In this document: piece after piece, positions 54,287-62,600 of the stretch
Numbering within the stretch: position 1 is the stretch's first letter
Layout: the number at the start of each line of letters is the position of its first letter
Assembly (NCBI RefSeq): GCF_001077535.1
Contig: NZ_CP011968.1
Span: forward strand, 868,001 to 932,000
Length of the DNA: 64,000 nucleotides
Source: Clostridioides difficile ATCC 9689 = DSM 1296
GTDB lineage: Bacteria; Bacillota; Clostridia; Peptostreptococcales; Peptostreptococcaceae
Direction of reading: 5' to 3'
Translations under genes and position numbers: made by a program
Notes under the pieces: model-generated
The model's database searches: none
Told to the model about the DNA's origin: nothing
Seen by the model: only the letters and a program-made list of their open reading frames with translations

Positions 54287-55438
54287 TTGGAAATATACTT
54301 AGACAATAGCGCAACTACAAAACCTTATCAAGAAGTTATAGATAAAATGGTTTATGCACTTAATACGGAATATGGAAATCCTTCTTCTGTCCATAGAAAA
54401 GGTGTAGAAGTTGAAAAAGCTATAAAAGAAGTAAGACAAGATATAGCTAAATCTCTAGGAGCGAAAGAAAAGGAGATTTATTTTACATCAGGTGGTACAG
54501 AGTGTAATAATACTATAATAAGAGGTATTACTAGTTTAAATAAAAAAAGAAAAAATCACATAATATCTACTAACATAGAACATCCTTCTGTTTTAAATAC
54601 ATTAAAAGATTTAGAAGAAGATGGTTTTGAAGTAACTTATTTAGAGGTCGGAAAAGATGGGAAAATAAATATAGAGGATTTAAAAAATGCGATAAAGTCA
54701 ACTACATGCTTAGTAAGCATGATGCATGTTAACAATGAAATAGGAACTATACAGCCAATAGGTGAAGTTGGAAAGTATTTGAAGGGTTTAAAAGAAAAAA
54801 TTTATTTCCATGTTGATGCTATTCAATCATATGGAAAAATTAACTTTAGACCATCTAAATACAATATAGATTTTATGAGTGTAAGTGCACATAAATTTCA
54901 TGGTCCAAAGGGAATTGGATTTATGTATATAAAAGAAAATAATCGCCTTAAGCCTATGTTAACAGGTGGTGGTCAGGAAATTGGAATTAGGTCGGGAACA
55001 GAAAATGTACCTGGAATATATGGTCTTGGAGAAGCTGTTAGAATACTAAACAAAGATTTAGATGCTGTTATTTCGAAAGTAGATAACTTAAAAAATATAT
55101 TAAAAAATGAAATAATTGATAATATAGAAGATATAAAAATCAATTCTCCAGAAGATGGAGTATGTCATATATTAAATGTATCATTTAGAGGGACAAAAGG
55201 AGAAGTTTTACTTCATTACTTAGAGCAAAAAGGTATTTATGTATCAACTGGCTCTGCATGTTCTTCTAAAAAGAAAGGTAGTTACGTATTAAATGCTATA
55301 GGTCTTACAAATGAAGAAATAAATGGAACAATAAGATTTAGTTTATCTGATATGAATACAGAAGAAGAAATGTTAGAAGCTGTGAAAGTTTTGAAAGAAT
55401 CAATTTGTGACTTAAGGTCAATAATGAAAAGAAAATAA
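54287..55438 (+). CDS. iscS: Cysteine desulfurase (IscS/NifS family)
   Basis: PLP enzyme moving sulfur from cysteine to acceptors, here probably ThiI. 383 residues: YLDNSATTKP at the N-terminus, TSGGTECNN, HVDAIQSYGK, the PLP lysine Lys203 in SAHKFHGPKG, and the catalytic cysteine Cys325 in the loop GSACSSKKKGS. The start is TTG behind AGGTAGGTG. thiI follows by 45 bases, so the pair is probably one operon for tRNA 4-thiouridine and/or thiamine sulfur. Confidence 0.94.
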   Translation: MEIYLDNSATTKPYQEVIDKMVYALNTEYGNPSSVHRKGVEVEKAIKEVRQDIAKSLGAKEKEIYFTSGGTECNNTIIRGITSLNKKRKNHIISTNIEHPSVLNTLKDLEEDGFEVTYLEVGKDGKINIEDLKNAIKSTTCLVSMMHVNNEIGTIQPIGEVGKYLKGLKEKIYFHVDAIQSYGKINFRPSKYNIDFMSVSAHKFHGPKGIGFMYIKENNRLKPMLTGGGQEIGIRSGTENVPGIYGLGEAVRILNKDLDAVISKVDNLKNILKNEIIDNIEDIKINSPEDGVCHILNVSFRGTKGEVLLHYLEQKGIYVSTGSACSSKKKGSYVLNAIGLTNEEINGTIRFSLSDMNTEEEMLEAVKVLKESICDLRSIMKRK

Positions 55439-55483
55439 AGAATACTGTATAAATAGTGATAATAAATTAGTTTAAGAGGTGAA

Positions 55484-56659
55484 ATGGTGTATAATATATT
55501 AATAGTAAAGTATGGAGAAATTGGAGTAAAAGGAAAGAATAGATATATATTTGAGAATAGGCTTATAAGAAATATAAGAAATATGTTAAAACCAATTGGA
55601 AGATTTAATGTATATAAAGAGTATGGAAGAATATATGTTGATTTAGAAGACTATGATTATGAAGAAGTAATTGAAGAAGTTAGAAAAGTATTTGGGATAG
55701 TGGGTGTGTGCCCTGGAGTAAGAGCTAAAAAAGATTATGATACATTAAAAGAAATAGCTTTAAAAATGTTAGAAGAAAAAATAGAGGCTGGATATAAAAC
55801 TTTTAAGGTAGAGTCAAGAAGAGGAGATAAGTCTTTCGGATTGACTTCTCAAGAAATGAGTATGGATATAGGTGGATACTTATTATCAAAGGTAGGAGAT
55901 AGGATTAATGTTGATGTAAGAAATCCAGAAGTTAAAATAAAGTGCGAATACAGAGAATTTCATACTATGGTCTATAGTGATACTATACCTGGATATGGTG
56001 GATTGCCACTTGGAACGAATGGTAGAGCTATGTCTCTTTTATCAGGAGGTATAGATAGCCCAGTAGCTACATGGATGGTTGCAAAAAGAGGTATGGAAGT
56101 AGAGGCAGTTCACTTTCATAGTTATCCATTTACAAGTGAAAGGTCACAGGAAAAAGTTAAGGATTTAGCTAAAATACTGGCAAAATACTGTGGTAGAGTA
56201 AGGCTTCATAAAGTTAATATCTTAGAAATACAAAAAGCAATTGGCGAGAATTGTAATGAAGAAGAAGCTACTATTCTTTCAAGAAGATTTATGATGAGGA
56301 TAGCACAGAGACTTTCTGAAAAAAGACATTGTGATGCTTTAATTACAGGTGAAAGTATTGGGCAGGTTGCATCTCAAACTATACAAGGACTTACTTGTAC
56401 TAATGCCGTTGTAGACTTACCAGTGTTTAGACCACTTATAGCAATGGATAAATCAGATATAGTTGATATAGCCAAAAAAATAGGGACTTTTGAAACATCT
56501 ATAGTGCCTGAAGAAGATTGTTGTAGTGTATTTTCTCCTAGAAAGCCCGTCACTAAACCTAGATTAGAGAAAATAGAAAAATCTGAAACAGCACTTGACA
56601 TTGAAAAATTAGTACAGGATGCTATTGACAAAATAGAGGTAGAGGATATTGAGTTTTAG
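55484..56659 (+). CDS. thiI: tRNA sulfurtransferase ThiI
   Basis: Adds sulfur to uridine 8 of tRNA (and in some bacteria feeds thiazole synthesis). 391 residues: NFLD and THUMP domain (about 1-170), and a PP-loop ATPase with SGGIDSP at 187-193. There is no C-terminal rhodanese domain, as in Bacillus-type ThiI, so sulfur would come directly from the adjacent cysteine desulfurase. AAGAGGTGAA precedes the ATG. Confidence 0.95.
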   Translation: MVYNILIVKYGEIGVKGKNRYIFENRLIRNIRNMLKPIGRFNVYKEYGRIYVDLEDYDYEEVIEEVRKVFGIVGVCPGVRAKKDYDTLKEIALKMLEEKIEAGYKTFKVESRRGDKSFGLTSQEMSMDIGGYLLSKVGDRINVDVRNPEVKIKCEYREFHTMVYSDTIPGYGGLPLGTNGRAMSLLSGGIDSPVATWMVAKRGMEVEAVHFHSYPFTSERSQEKVKDLAKILAKYCGRVRLHKVNILEIQKAIGENCNEEEATILSRRFMMRIAQRLSEKRHCDALITGESIGQVASQTIQGLTCTNAVVDLPVFRPLIAMDKSDIVDIAKKIGTFETSIVPEEDCCSVFSPRKPVTKPRLEKIEKSETALDIEKLVQDAIDKIEVEDIEF

Positions 56660-56692
56660 CATACAAGTTATTTAATTATTAAATTGAATATT

Positions 56693-56732
56693 GAGTATAT
56701 TAGTAGTTCTGTAAGTATATTAGTAGTTCTGT
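56693..56732 (+). repeat. Two 20-bp direct repeats upstream of pilJ
   Basis: GAGTATATTAGTAGTTCTGT at 56693-56712 is followed at once by AAGTATATTAGTAGTTCTGT at 56713-56732, differing in one base. It is 80 bases before the pilin start and could be a regulator site or a simple duplication. Confidence 0.8.
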
Positions 56733-56814
56733 TGAAAGGATTTATGTAGACAATTTATTAATATGTAGTATTTAAAAATAAGTACTATAATTTTATTTAA
56801 TGGGAATGATTATT

Positions 56815-57618
56815 ATGAATAAAAAGGGTTTTACATTAATTGAATTGTTGGTAGTTATATCTATAATAGGAATTTTAGTTATAGTAGCTGTTCCAGCGTT
56901 ATTTAGAAATATAGAAAAAAGTAAAGCAGTTACATGTCTTTCTAATAGAGAAAATATAAAGACTCAAATTGTTATTGCAATGGCTGAGGAATCAAGTAAA
57001 GACAAGAATGAAGTCATAAAAGAGGTATTAGAAAACAAAGATGGTAAGTACTTTGAAACAGAACCAAAGTGTAAGTCAGGTGGAATATATTCAGCAACGT
57101 TTGATGATGGTTATGATGGAATAACTGGAATAGAAAGCATTGCAAAAGTGTATGTTACTTGTACAAAACATCCAGACGGTGTTGAAATGGCTAGGGATGT
57201 GCATCAAAGTATGAAAGATTTGATTGCATCATTTGCACAAGACCCTTCTATAATACCAGGAGCTTCAAAGGGCAATGATGATTTTAGAAAATATTTATTA
57301 GACAATAAATATAAAAATGGGTGGCCTACAATTCCAGATGAATTTAAGGCAAAATATGGATTAAGTAAGGATACACTATATATACAACCATATGCATATA
57401 ATCCTACTAAATCTGATGCTACTGTAGTTGTATTTGCAAATAATAAGACTGGAGGTAATTGGTATACTTCCCTAGTTTACGATTATGATGAAGGTAGATG
57501 GTATAAAGGTAAAAATGGTATTTCTGTTGCAGGTAGGTCATGGGATGTTGACACAGATAGTGTTAAGTCTGTAAAAACAGAGATTCATTCTAAAGAGGGA
57601 TGGGGTCCTTTAAATTAA
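56815..57618 (+). CDS. pilJ: Type IV minor pilin PilJ
   Basis: 267 residues with a short prepilin leader MNKKG cut before FTLIELLVVISIIGILVIVA (mature Glu5 present), then a large globular domain. Cys36, Cys81, Cys111 and His114 of the mature chain fall exactly where I recall the zinc site of C. difficile PilJ, a dual-pilin-fold protein incorporated into type IV pili. I choose the ATG at 56815, with GGGA upstream; the in-frame ATG at 56800 has no good site. It stands alone, away from other pil genes, so it must assemble on machinery encoded elsewhere. A structured terminator follows. Confidence 0.9.
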   Translation: MNKKGFTLIELLVVISIIGILVIVAVPALFRNIEKSKAVTCLSNRENIKTQIVIAMAEESSKDKNEVIKEVLENKDGKYFETEPKCKSGGIYSATFDDGYDGITGIESIAKVYVTCTKHPDGVEMARDVHQSMKDLIASFAQDPSIIPGASKGNDDFRKYLLDNKYKNGWPTIPDEFKAKYGLSKDTLYIQPYAYNPTKSDATVVVFANNKTGGNWYTSLVYDYDEGRWYKGKNGISVAGRSWDVDTDSVKSVKTEIHSKEGWGPLN

Positions 57619-57634
57619 TATATCATGTTTTATT

Positions 57635-57698
57635 AATCTGGTATTGATTAAACTATAGAAAAGAGCAGTTTCTATAGATGACGAATACCAGATTTTCA
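57635..57698 (+). terminator. Two-level hairpin after pilJ
   Basis: AATCTGGTATT pairs with AATACCAGATT (11 bp), enclosing CTATAGAAA/TTTCTATAG, followed by TTTCATTT. It is a likely terminator of pilJ. Confidence 0.7.
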
Positions 57699-57805
57699 TT
57701 TATATATATAATTGAGATATATTAAAAGTGTTTATATTTTTAAGTCTTCACATACAAGCTAAAAATAATTATAATAATATTGTAAAGAAATTTAATTATA
57801 AGATT

Positions 57806-57820
57806 AATTTTCTGAAGATT
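57806..57820. promoter_or_regulatory. Probable CodY-binding box
   Basis: AATTTTCTGAAGATT matches the CodY consensus AATTTTCWGAAAATT at 14 of 15 positions. It lies 41 bases upstream of the nitroreductase start, a position suited to repression when branched-chain amino acids or GTP are plentiful. Confidence 0.6.
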
Positions 57821-57860
57821 TAGTATTTGTACTAAGAAATACATAAAAAGGGGAATAGAT

Positions 57861-58502
57861 ATGAATAATAATTTTCAAGACAACCAAACAATAAATTTAA
57901 TACAAAGTCGTAGAAGTATACGAAAATTTACGACAGAACAAATTAGTGATGAGCAAGTAAACACATTATTACACTGTGCATTTGCAGCACCTTCAGGATG
58001 TAATAAACAGCCTTGGCACATAACTGTTGTGCAAGACCAGAAACTTTTAAAAGAGATTAGTGATGATACTTTATCTAGGATTCATGAGGTGAGTAATGTT
58101 GAGATAAATAAAAACTTTAAGTTATTTTATGGTGCTCCAACCGTTTTATTTATTTCTTATGATGAAAGTAGTTCATGGGCTCCATATGATATAGGAATAC
58201 TTACAGGGAATATAACAACAGCTGCACAAGCACTAGGGCTTGGAAGTTGTATAATAGGAATGGTTAGAGGTTTATTTACACCTGTTGAACAAGGGGATAT
58301 TGAAGGTCTTGTGAGTGTATTGGATAAAGAAGATGTAAAAGAATCAGAGTCAATAAAGATGAAGTTTGATACAAATAAAAAATATAGAGAACTACTTGAT
58401 ATACCAGAAGGGTATTCTGTACCATTTGGTATTGCTGTAGGTATTCCAGATGGAAATTTACCAAATGCTAGAGAGGTAGTTTATAAAGTTTCCAGAGTTT
58501 AG
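57861..58502 (+). CDS. Nitroreductase family protein
   Basis: 213 residues, FMN-dependent oxidoreductase fold: SRRSIRKFTTEQISDEQV, FAAPSGCNKQPWHITVV, and TTAAQALGLGSCIIGMVRG near the FMN site; these are standard for the family. The natural electron acceptor is unknown. AAAAGGGGA precedes the ATG. The CodY-like box just upstream suggests nutritional control. Single gene. Confidence 0.9.
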   Translation: MNNNFQDNQTINLIQSRRSIRKFTTEQISDEQVNTLLHCAFAAPSGCNKQPWHITVVQDQKLLKEISDDTLSRIHEVSNVEINKNFKLFYGAPTVLFISYDESSSWAPYDIGILTGNITTAAQALGLGSCIIGMVRGLFTPVEQGDIEGLVSVLDKEDVKESESIKMKFDTNKKYRELLDIPEGYSVPFGIAVGIPDGNLPNAREVVYKVSRV

Positions 58503-58626
58503 GATGAAGTATTGCAAGAAACAATCAGTTACTTGAAGAATTAAATCAGTAATATACAAATAAATTGATGGAAGAGGAAGCTATTTAAAAAGTAGTTTAG
58601 ATTTTTCGTTGTAAAATAATTAAATA

Positions 58627-58670
58627 AAGAATAAGGTGATAAGTATTTTATTTATTATCTTATTCTTTTT
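58627..58670 (+). terminator. Terminator after the nitroreductase gene
   Basis: AAGAATAAG-GTGATAA pairs with TTATC-TTATTCTT across a short AT loop, followed by a T-run. Confidence 0.75.
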
Positions 58671-58817
58671 TATTTTTGTTTTGTAGAATGATAAAAATAA
58701 GGATTAAGTGTAATAAAATAGAAAACAAGTATGTTAATTTTAAGTATATGCTTTAAAATTTATCCAAGTTAAAAATTTAAGATATCTTTTCAGTATAATG
58801 GAAAAAATGTCAAAATA

Positions 58818-58846
58818 TTGAAATAGGGAAAAAATAGTGATATAAT
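58818..58846 (+). promoter_or_regulatory. Strong candidate promoter with no gene behind it
   Basis: TTGAAA at 58818-58823, a 17-base spacer and TATAAT at 58841-58846. The terminator at 58870 begins about 17 bases after the expected start point. Confidence 0.6.
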
Positions 58847-58869
58847 AAGAAAAAATAGAGAAAAAAAGT

Positions 58870-58900
58870 AACCCTTAGTTATAAAAGGGTTCTTTTTTTT
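58870..58900 (+). terminator. Intrinsic terminator directly after a promoter
   Basis: AACCCTT at 58870-58876 pairs with AAGGGTT at 58885-58891, with a run of eight or more T after it. Confidence 0.85.
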
Positions 58901-59914
58901 TATAATAAAATAGCTATAAAAATATACATATCAAATCAAATTAAGAAGTATTTCATTTCTAAGAAATATCCTAACATAAAAACAAAAAATGTTCATAAAT
59001 TTAACTATTAACATAGATAATTTTTAGAAAAATATCTAAATTTTCAATAAATAGTAACTTTTTTTATAACAAATGGAAACTATGGATGTAATAATTAAAA
59101 TAAAAAATATTATTTTTATTTATAAACATTGACATTCTAATTTTGTAGTGTAATCGTATTTTTTATTAATTCTTACAAAATCAATGAAAATAAGTATATC
59201 CATTTTAAAGTACATAAATTTAAAAATCCAGAAAAATATACTTAAATTATGTAAGTAAAAGAGGGGTTGAATCAGTTGAAAATGTAATATTAGTAAATAG
59301 TACATCAATCCTATATACCCTGTAAGCAACTCTATTTTCATGTACTAAAAATGTACCTATTTTATTAACTGAAAAGAATAAATTAAATGTAAGTACATAA
59401 GAAGATAGAAAAAATTAAAAACAAAAAATATTTATATAAATAAATATAAAAAATGATATAATCCCTATTAAAAAATTTATAGATGATGAAGAAATATCAA
59501 AATCTTATATTATAGGAAGAGACACTTCTTTGCCAAAATCTATAGAAAAACAATACCAAATCCAAAGAGAATAGGCGGAGAAAAAAATAAAATAAATTCA
59601 AGAGTAATAGAAAAGTTTTATAGAATAAAGAACTGATAACTCTTTATATAACGAAAAATAGAATTTTAAGAGAAAATGATTTAATAAATGATTTAACATG
59701 GTGTTTTAGCAGGTAAAAATAAATCACCAGTAATGATTATAGAAAAATTACTTTATGAATCTCAAAAAACTTAGTTAAGAGTAAGAGATTTGATAAGATA
59801 ACTAAAGTTGGGGAAATGTGTTTGATGAGACAAAAAATTAGTAAAATAGTATAATCTAGATAAGGATATTTTGTTGATTAAACTACACTAATAGTAATAT
59901 TGTAGGGGGAAAAG

Positions 59915-61585
59915 ATGAGAGAAGAATCGAACTCTTTAAGTTTAGACCATATAGAAATTTTCTTTGAACTTTTATCTCAAAGTACAGAAGATTATATATT
60001 TTTTTGGGATATAAATAGGAATAAATTTAAAATTTCTTCAGCAATTTTTGATGAATTTAACTTAAGTAAAGAGATAGAATCTGATTTAGTCAATTGTTGG
60101 AGTAAAATTGTTTATCCGGATGATGTTCAAATATGGAAAGATGATATACAAGAATTACTACATGGAAAAAAAGGTGAGCACAATTTAGAATATAGGTTGA
60201 TTAATAAATATAAAGAAATAGTATGGATTTCTTGTAGAGGTAAAGTTTATGTGTCGGATGACCCAAAAACTATATTTCTAGTTGGGAGAATAAAGAATAT
60301 TGGTGAAAAAAATAAATTTGATTCTATCACAGGAACGTGGAATAGAGAACAATTTGAACATAGAATGAATTATCTTATAAAAGAGAAAATTTATAAAAAT
60401 GGTGCTATGTTTATTATGGATATTGATAATTTTAAAAATATAAATGAAAAATATGGACATTCTTATGGTGACAAAGTATTGCGTGCAATTGCTACTGAAG
60501 TATTAGAATATCTTCCAAAAGATGTAAGATTGTATAGGTTAGATGGAGATGAATTTGCATTTTTTTACCCTATGTGTACTAAAGAAACTATAGAGAAAAT
60601 ATATGAAAAGATACAGATGTATACAAATACTCAGCATGAAATTGAATCAAATAAGTACTATTGCACAGTGACTGCAGGCGTTGCTATGTATCCAGAAGAT
60701 GGAGATAATTATTTAGATTTATTTAAACATGTTGATATTGCATTGGATATAGCAAAAATTAGTGGTAAAAATAGAATTAAGTTTTTTTCACAAGAGCTCT
60801 ATGAAAATAAACTAAAGGTAATTTCAATGCAACAAAAACTAAGAGAGTGCGTTGAAAATAATTTTAATGACTTTGAGCTGTTTTTTCAACCCCAGGTAAA
60901 TGCTGTTACAAAAGAGGTAATAGGGGCAGAGGTACTTTTAAGATGGCATTCGAGTACTTATGGAGAAGTATCTCCTGTTGAATTTATACCAATACTAGAA
61001 CAGAGTAATTTAATTATACCAGTTGGGAAGTGGATTATAAAAGAAGCTGTAAAACAGTGTAAAGAATGGCATAAAATAAATCCAGACTTTAAAATATCTG
61101 TAAATGTATCGTATATTCAGTTAAAGGAAGATTTTTTTAGAGATTTTATAGTAGAATGTTTAGTAGAGTATCAATTAAGACCTGAATTTTTAATTTTGGA
61201 ATTAACAGAGAATTGTTGGATACCAGATATAAATTTACTAAATGATAAATTTATTAGTTTAAAGGGTATAGGAGTATATATTGCGATAGATGACTTTGGT
61301 ACAGGATATTCATCTTTAAATTACCTTAAAGAACTGTCTGTTAATATAATAAAAATTGAAAGAAGTTTTGTTAAGAATATTACATATAATAGTTATGAAT
61401 ATACTTTTCTTGAATATATCATTAAATTAGCTCATATTATAAATTTAAAAGTTTGTGTTGAGGGAATAGAGTCTTATGAAGAGTATGATATAGTAAAAAG
61501 CTTAGGTGTAGATATTATTCAGGGTTTTTTATTTGGAAGACCTGTAAGTGCCTCTGAATTTTATAAATTTCAGCTATCAAAGTGA
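59915..61585 (+). CDS. PAS-GGDEF-EAL protein, probable c-di-GMP phosphodiesterase
   Basis: 556 residues, soluble: PAS domain (about 10-135), GGDEF domain (about 140-300) and EAL domain (about 315-556). The GGDEF site reads DGDEF, so cyclase activity is doubtful. The EAL site has EVLLRW in place of EAL, but the catalytic pattern is otherwise kept: NVSYIQL, LELTEN, IDDFGTGYSSL, KIERSF and CVEGIES. A phosphodiesterase is the likely output. I associate this locus with a known C. difficile phosphodiesterase from memory. TAGGGGGAA precedes the ATG. Its nearness to pilJ is notable, because type IV pili respond to c-di-GMP. Confidence 0.87.
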   Translation: MREESNSLSLDHIEIFFELLSQSTEDYIFFWDINRNKFKISSAIFDEFNLSKEIESDLVNCWSKIVYPDDVQIWKDDIQELLHGKKGEHNLEYRLINKYKEIVWISCRGKVYVSDDPKTIFLVGRIKNIGEKNKFDSITGTWNREQFEHRMNYLIKEKIYKNGAMFIMDIDNFKNINEKYGHSYGDKVLRAIATEVLEYLPKDVRLYRLDGDEFAFFYPMCTKETIEKIYEKIQMYTNTQHEIESNKYYCTVTAGVAMYPEDGDNYLDLFKHVDIALDIAKISGKNRIKFFSQELYENKLKVISMQQKLRECVENNFNDFELFFQPQVNAVTKEVIGAEVLLRWHSSTYGEVSPVEFIPILEQSNLIIPVGKWIIKEAVKQCKEWHKINPDFKISVNVSYIQLKEDFFRDFIVECLVEYQLRPEFLILELTENCWIPDINLLNDKFISLKGIGVYIAIDDFGTGYSSLNYLKELSVNIIKIERSFVKNITYNSYEYTFLEYIIKLAHIINLKVCVEGIESYEEYDIVKSLGVDIIQGFLFGRPVSASEFYKFQLSK

Positions 61586-61615
61586 TGTATATAAAATGAG
61601 ATATATAGTATATAA

Positions 61616-61674
61616 AAATAGGGCAAAGTGGAAGTTTTGAAGTTTATTAAAAATTTACACTTTACCCTATTTTG
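61616..61674. terminator. Bidirectional terminator between the EAL gene and pflA
   Basis: AATAGGG...CCCTATT arms extended by AAAGTG/CACTTT, with A- and T-runs outside, serve the two converging genes. Confidence 0.8.
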
Positions 61675-61706
61675 TTATGTCTTCTATAAAGGATTAATAT
61701 ACTACA

Positions 61707-62441
61707 CTAACTATTATATACTTTCACTCCAAATTTAGAGATTATTTCACTAGCTTTTTGGACATCTTCCTTAGTGGCATCAGGAACATCTTTTAGTTCA
61801 TAATCGATACCTAAACTTTCCCATTTGTGTATTCCCATAGAATGGTATGGTAGCAATTCAAATCTTTCTACATTTTTCAATGTAGCTACAAATTGACCTA
61901 GTTTTTCTAAATTATCTATATCATCAGTAATGCCAGGAACTAAAACATGTCTTATCCATACAGGAATATTTCTTGATTCTAAGTGTCTAGCAAGTTTTAA
62001 TGCCTTATCCATACCAACACCAGTCAAATCAATAGATTTTTCCTCAACCATATGTTTTAAATCAAGTAAAACCAAATCAGTATTATCTAAAACTGGGTCT
62101 ATAGTTTCTATATCTACAAATCCAGATGTATCCAAGCAAGTGTGTATATCATTTTCTTTTGCTTTTTTAAATAATTCACTTAAAAATTCTGGTTGAAGAG
62201 TGGATTCACCACCAGAGGCAGTTATACCTCCACCAGAAAACTTCATAAAAGAAGTATACTTAAGAGCATCCGTTATTATTTCATCAACTGTGTATTCTTT
62301 TCCTGATTTAATATCCCATGTATCCCTGTTATGACAGTATTTGCATCTAAGAGGACACCCCTGAAAAAATAATATATATCTTATTCCTGGTCCATCTACA
62401 GTACCAAACGTTTCTATAGAATGTATCTTTCCCTTAATCAT
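61707..62441 (-). CDS. pflA: Pyruvate formate-lyase activating enzyme
   Basis: Radical SAM glycyl-radical activase, 244 residues, with Cys29, Cys33 and Cys36 (CPLRCKYCH) for its cluster, FGTVDGPGIRYILFFQGC at the start, and typical DVFSGGGITASGGE-like stretch FSGGGITASGGEST. The start is the ATG at 62441, with GAGGTGAA upstream; an in-frame GTG at 62450 lies in that site. It abuts the pflB gene (159-base gap with a hairpin). It installs the glycyl radical on PflB. Confidence 0.94.
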   Translation of the reverse strand: MIKGKIHSIETFGTVDGPGIRYILFFQGCPLRCKYCHNRDTWDIKSGKEYTVDEIITDALKYTSFMKFSGGGITASGGESTLQPEFLSELFKKAKENDIHTCLDTSGFVDIETIDPVLDNTDLVLLDLKHMVEEKSIDLTGVGMDKALKLARHLESRNIPVWIRHVLVPGITDDIDNLEKLGQFVATLKNVERFELLPYHSMGIHKWESLGIDYELKDVPDATKEDVQKASEIISKFGVKVYNS

Positions 62442-62498
62442 AGAGTTCACCTCACAATATATTTTAATAACCTTATCAATAGTTATAATATTTCTCTA

Positions 62499-62548
62499 AA
62501 AAAGGCCATCTTATACCAGAAATAATTCAAATATAAGATAGCCTTTTA
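62499..62548. terminator. Hairpin between pflB and pflA
   Basis: AAAAGGCCATCTTATA pairs with TATAAGATAGCCTTTT with one mismatch and flanking A- and T-runs. Reading toward pflA it would stop part of the transcription from pflB, which may explain lower activase than enzyme levels. Confidence 0.75.
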
Positions 62549-62600
62549 TTTTTATTTTTTACACAGTAGTAATCTTAGTTAAAGTATAAAAATTTAAAGA

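Larger units (their letters stand above)
58503..59914. other. 1.4-kb gene-poor AT-rich region
   Basis: No convincing gene. Contents: terminator 58627-58670, a promoter (58818-58846) followed at once by a terminator (58870-58900), and AT-rich DNA to about 59400. The stretch 59450-59830 has short open pieces broken by stops in all frames (for example around IIGRDTSLPKSIEKQ and NKSPVMIIEKLLYES), which looks like a decayed gene that I cannot identify. TAGGGGGAA before 59915 is a ribosome binding site. Confidence 0.45.
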
